Assembly (NCBI GenBank): GCA_028622995.1
Contig: JAJQJQ010000008.1
Coordinates: forward strand, 2,046,001-2,110,000
Direction: 5' to 3'
Length of the DNA stretch: 64,000 nt
From: Panagrolaimus kolymaensis
Lineage: Eukaryota > Nematoda > Chromadorea > Rhabditida > Panagrolaimidae
Of this stretch, positions 60,505-64,000 are shown one piece after another. The notes under the pieces are model-generated. The model did not search any database. It was not told where the DNA came from and was given only the letters and a program-made list of their open reading frames with translations. The translations under genes were made by a program, and so were the position numbers. Every line of letters begins with the position of its first letter. Position 1 is the first letter of the stretch.

Positions 60505-62861
60505 ATGTCACCGTCAGATGAAGAATTCGATGGCACGGCCCTTTTGGCAAACAAATCCAGTTCGCACAGTACTGCATCAGCCGTTTTTCAGCAAACTTCA
60601 ACGGACTCAATGTTGGATGCGGTAGTTGCTAATGTTGTAATTTTCTGCTTTTATCTTTATTCATTGTTCATTTTTTAGATTCTATCGCCTGATACCGCTA
60701 AAACAACAAAATCAAAGAGAAAGCGAAAAGCTCTATCAACTTCTTCACCAAAAAAACAAAAACCTATGATAAAGATTCCACAAGTTAAAGAACACGATGT
60801 CATTAAAGAACAATGCAGAGTTCAGGAATCTTCTTTGGCAGTTGCTAGATCTGAAATCCATTTTGTTGATGCACAATTACAGTTGGAACAACTTGTACCG
60901 TACACTTTTTATAGAGAAATATGTCAAAAGCATGTGGATGATTTTGTTCGACTGTTGCGTGAAAAGAAGTTTGATTTCAAATTGTGCATCTTTACTGTAT
61001 GTCAACATTCAGATGGAAGGAAATTTATTGTCTTGGATGGTAATCATCGTCTCGCTGCTATGTTAATCGCTTTCGCTGGAGGGAGTTGCCAAGTCTCATG
61101 CAGGATGATTCAAAAAGTTTTGACAAACAGCCAAATGTTAGCCTTATGTCATGATCTTACAAAACCATCTCAATCTCTTGAATTGCGCTTTTTGGATCAA
61201 GTAAGATATTACTAAGATTAATTGAAAATATTTTATTTTTTCTAGGTATCAATTCTTCGCAATTTTATGGGGGAAAAGAATATCAAAACATCTTCTAGAG
61301 TTTATCCTGAACAAGTTGAAATGGCAAAGAAACTTGCTTACGGTGCTAACGAATATGTGGTGGAAGTTGCTCAATTACCTGAAAATGATTACAAGGTTGT
61401 TTTCCAGTACCTAAAGGCTTTTCAAAATGACCAAGTACCTGTAAGTGTTTCTTTTATGGATTGATTTATAATTATTTTTATAGGATTACCCAGGTGCAAC
61501 GTTTCACCATCATGCATATTTAACACATTCAACGAATTTACCTGATTTGAAAGCTAATTCATTCTGGAAAAAGCTTTTTCGTCTTTATAAAAAGAATACA
61601 AAACTTGTTATGACTGCTTTGATGCCTAAAGAAGATGGAACCTTTCGAACATTGAAAGAAGTTGTTGAGGTAAATTTTTAAAAAAGCTGCTTTATTAGTA
61701 TAGTTTTTTTTAGCATTTCACTAATCCTCCACGATTCCTTGATGCATTAAATTCGTTGGGTATTGTGTATTTTAATTTGGAAGTTGCTAGTGAAGCTTTA
61801 GCTGGTGGAATCTTTACTGATAATCAACTTTATACAGCTTTAAAAAACAGAAGGTTTGATATTTCTTTGGAAATAAATTTTTAACTCTTTATTTTATAGT
61901 CGCTTTGCTCATGTTGGAAATGGTACTCAAATGTGCACCGAAGAACAAATCAAAGTGAAGCTACAAGCAATCTTAAAAGATAGCATTGTTGTAGTAGATG
62001 AAAGTACCTTTATTTCATACACATTAGAATCGTTCACCGATGTTTTGACATCTTCTTCATTTTTCTTCATTTACAGGCCTTGGGTACGTTTTTGAAAAAT
62101 TATGATTTTATTAAACTTGTATTTTTAGTTAACTGATGAATTACTGGAAAAGGTAGTTGCTTGTTTAAAACCTGATGGATTACTGATTATTTTGGGTCAA
62201 GTTGATCTCAAGGATTTTTGCTCCGCTCTGAACTTTACAAAACCTACTATAAACTTTACTATAATGCTGGAAGAATGTATTTCAGGTAAACTATTTTTTC
62301 ATTTTTATTGAATCTTTTTTTGTTTTAAAGAAGTTATTCATGATGAACCTTATGATAACTCCATGGATGTTTCAATTTTTGTTGTTAAACAAAGCTTGGT
62401 TGTACCGATGGAAGTTGCTTTTGGTGACAGAGTTCCTAAACTTACCTTAAACAAAATTGTCACAACTGAAAGTTTTAACCAAATCTTCGCAACTATTCTT
62501 CCACTTGAGGGCATTTGTAAACGTGATGTTATGGTAGTTGCTCCACCTGCAAGCAGTAAGTTGACATCAAAATAATTTATAACAATGGTTTGTTTCAGAG
62601 ACTAAACATTTTACTCAAGTCGTTAACCTTATGTTTGAAACAAAAAGAGCGAAATTTATATATTTTACTGAAGAAGATCGAAAGGCTATAAGAAATTGCA
62701 TCAACGAAGTTGTTTCAACTCCTATTTCAACAAGTAACGTTAAAGAAAGTACAAAAGATCTCGGCACCACAATGGAAGTTGCAACTGATTCTCATTCTTC
62801 ACCTGCTGTAATACATTCTCCTACTGCCGCTTCTCAAGATGCATCTCTTAACCAATCTTAA
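60505..62861 (+). CDS. ParB-like domain nuclear protein of the transposon
   Basis: It starts near 60505 (MSPSDEEFDGTALLANKSSS) and has about eight small exons, ending at 62861. A basic nuclear signal (TKSKRKRKALSTSSPKKQK) precedes a ParB/sulfiredoxin-like domain: QLVPYTFYREICQKHVDDFVRLLREKKF... FTVCQHSDGRKFIVLDGNHRLAAMLIAF, where the DGNHRLAA motif corresponds to the nucleotide-binding box of ParB-type proteins. A long second part contains FAHVGNGTQMCTEEQIK... FFFIYRPWLTDELLEKVVACLKPDGLLIILG, which resembles the end of a Rossmann methyltransferase fold; this is weak. ParB-methyltransferase fusions are common in phages. Ser/Thr-rich C-terminus. A DNA-binding or partition-like role at TIRs is inference. 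All exons open. Confidence 0.65.
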
Positions 62862-62934
62862 GATCTTATAAAATAACAACAACACTATGAACTTTGTTTT
62901 ATTTGAACGTTTTTGTTTTTTTGTTTTATTTATT

Positions 62935-63620
62935 GCTTTGTTTTTGTTATGAATAAATTAATTGTTATGTTTTTGACAACATTAATATAAAATAAAAAGT
63001 TAAATACTTTGAAAATATTTGCATACAAAAAACGAAAGATTTGAGTGGATTGCTGGGTTATCGCCGCTTTATTTTGCTTTCCCTTCGATTTACAAAATGA
63101 TCACTGCATTTTTTGTAAATCGTCCATTTACAAACTGATCACTGCATTTTTTGTAAATCATCCATTTACAAAACGATCACTGCATTTTTTGTAAATCATC
63201 CATTTACAAAACGATCACTGCATTTTATGTAAAGATTTACAAAATATCTTAGTTTTTTGAAATACATATAAATTTGTAAATATTTCTTACAAAATAACAC
63301 ATGTTTGAGAAACTAGTGGTTTTATTGTAAATTTTTTTACAAAATATCAAATGTTTAGGAATTTTGGTTGTTTTTGTAAATTTTTCAAAAATCTTTTACA
63401 TTTTAATATAATTCGAGTGTTTTATTGCTATAATGTAAATTTTTTAAAAATTCTTTACAAATATCCATTTTATAGAAGGATCCTTGTTAATTTGTAAATG
63501 AATTTACATCTTTACCATCATTTTGGCAAACACATGTATATTTGTAAAAAAATTTACAAAAAAACAGGGTGTCTGATAAAATTTTGAACCGGGCAAAAAA
63601 ATTTTAGATTTTACCGCTTT
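62935..63620. repeat. Right terminal inverted repeat
   Basis: Mirror of 53810-54494, including the 38-bp subterminal array (about 63085-63235) and the terminal 65 bp. The middle (about 63370-63560) differs from the left copy but keeps TTTGTAAA/TTTACAAA pairs. The 3' end of the ParB-like gene lies about 75 bp before it. Confidence 0.85.
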
Positions 63621-63624
63621 ATAT

Positions 63625-64000
63625 GGATTAATAATTGAAATCATACAATTTGGTCGAAAAGTTTTCATCATTTCCCAAATACTTGTATCTTTTGGCCAAT
63701 TATAAATTGCTGCTCTAAAACCAAATTACTACCGTTAAGAAAAAATATTAAATTATGTATATTTTACCTTTCAACATCACCATTTTCATCTTCGATAATT
63801 GTGCTAATTCCATACATTTGAACTGGCCAATCTATGATTCGAGCTTCCAAAAAATATCCATCATAAGTTTTATCTTTTGTTGGATCGATATCTTTTAAAT
63901 AAATTTTTTTTAATGATTCAAAACTTGGCCGCTTTGGAGTATTTGGAAGTTTAGCAACGGATGTTGTAATCATTTTTCCGTTATTTTCGATCATCATTTT
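63625..64000 (-). pseudogene. 5'-ward part of the split HEPN-family MYND gene (copy 8), cut by window edge
   Basis: The exon 63997-63764 encodes MITTSVAKLPNTPKRPSFESLKKIYLKDIDPTKDKTYDGYFLEARIIDWPVQMYGISTIIEDENGDVER in sense, equal to the beta-region exon of the other copies. The next exon (about 63715-63625) reads AAIYNWPKDTSIWEMMKTFRPNCMISIINPY and stops at the transposon boundary. Together with 53506-53809 it makes one gene interrupted in the codons after INPY. Upstream exons are outside the window. Confidence 0.85.

Larger units (their letters stand above)
54731..62782. repeat. Dispersed sense-strand 9-mer GG[T/A]AGTTGC
   Basis: On the minus strand (shown as GCAACTACC or GCAACTTCC on plus): 54731, 55721, 56492, 56680, 56872, 57146, 57227, 57605, 58049, 58522, with near-matches at 55039, 57493, 57549 and 58265. 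On the plus strand: 59033, 59255, 59291, 59547, 60026, 60232, 60621, 61362, 61779, 62152, 62410, 62533, 62774, with near-matches at 59204, 60837 and 61081. The motif always follows the transcript sense and changes strand at the central promoter. It occurs in different codon frames (EVA/VVA in most, RKLL at 60232) and in both 5' UTRs, so it is not a protein repeat. I saw no opposite-orientation copy within the element. Confidence 0.85.
53810..63620. mobile_element. 9.8-kb DNA transposon with long TIRs and four outward genes
   Basis: The outer ends are mirror copies (AAAGCGGTAAAATC... and its complement) and the insertion interrupts an exon of a MYND gene, with ATAT duplicated (53806-53809 and 63621-63624; equally describable as a TA duplication with TIRs beginning TAAAGCGG). 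TIRs are about 690 bp. Inside are a mirrored central promoter and two outward transcription units per side: zinc-knuckle protein and RNase H-fold protein to the left, nucleotidyltransferase and ParB-like protein to the right. No DNA polymerase B, retroviral integrase, packaging ATPase or capsid gene is visible, so it is not a Maverick/Polinton; no reverse transcriptase is seen either. Ends and inner parts of the TIRs are nearly identical, implying a fairly recent insertion. I know no named superfamily with this gene set. Confidence 0.88.

Noticed and set aside
54731..62782. 9-mer as a protein repeat (Val-Val-Ala / Glu-Val-Ala)
   Set aside because: Copies occur in another frame (for example RKLL at 60232), in 5' UTRs and in frameshifted DNA, so the constraint is on nucleotides.
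53810..63620. Maverick/Polinton or retroelement
   Set aside because: No PolB, capsid, packaging ATPase, protease, integrase of that type or reverse transcriptase was found, although the zinc knuckles look Gag-like.
1..64000. tRNA, rRNA or CRISPR features
   Set aside because: No cloverleaf, rRNA-like block or regular spacer array was recognised by eye; a tRNAscan or Infernal run would be needed to exclude small RNAs.

Overview
The window is strongly AT-rich eukaryotic DNA with small exons, GT-AG introns of about 45-60 nt and no bacterial-style operons. Nematode-type CUB-like secreted proteins, F-box-like proteins beginning with a P-R/Q-R-Q-x-F-x-x-P motif, and F-box/LRR proteins point to a free-living or plant-associated clade IV nematode (Panagrolaimus-like). 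That taxonomic call is recall plus inference and was not tested.

The main host theme is an expanded family of HEPN(DZIP3-like)-TPR-Sel1-MYND genes: 752-4635 (+), 11667-15608 (-), 19921-23805 (-), 25232-28435 (-, no HEPN), 29660-32849 (-, a chimera joined to two ubiquitin-like domains and an ADP-ribosyltransferase-like domain), 37665-38744 (-, internally deleted HEPN-TPR), 52256-53018 (-, HEPN only), and a last copy entering from the right edge and split by a transposon. Among them lie a CUB-like, mucin-tailed secreted protein (7306-11191), four F-box-like genes or relics, an unknown membrane protein (18315-19433), an ADP-ribosylglycohydrolase (39784-41377), three tandem F-box/LRR genes (42502-52058, two with lesions) and an amino-acid transporter (45162-47071). 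Small non-autonomous elements are visible from their inverted repeats and target duplications: three hAT-like (8-bp TSD) and two TTAA-type.

The most unusual object is a 9.8-kb element at 53810-63620. It has about 690-bp terminal inverted repeats and a mirrored central bidirectional promoter. It carries four genes transcribed outward: a Gag-like CCHC-knuckle protein and an RNase H-fold (DUF7869-like) transposase-type protein on the left; a TRF4/Cid1-like nucleotidyltransferase and a ParB-like nuclear protein on the right. About 25-30 copies of a 9-mer, GG[T/A]AGTTGC, lie in all four transcription units, always on the sense strand, in different codon frames and in both 5' UTRs, and the motif changes strand at the central promoter. 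Such a polar motif suggests a nucleotide-level signal (RNA tag, Chi-like or packaging site) read by an element-encoded protein.

The rest reads as rapid birth and death: tandem copies with duplicated flanks, domain loss, exon-internal fusion, loss of the HEPN catalytic arginine in the ART chimera, premature stops, and transposons in or beside coding exons. The HEPN RNase-type family, the ART-like fusion and the ADP-ribosyl hydrolase could belong to an RNA-targeting or ADP-ribose-based defence or stress pathway; this is inference.
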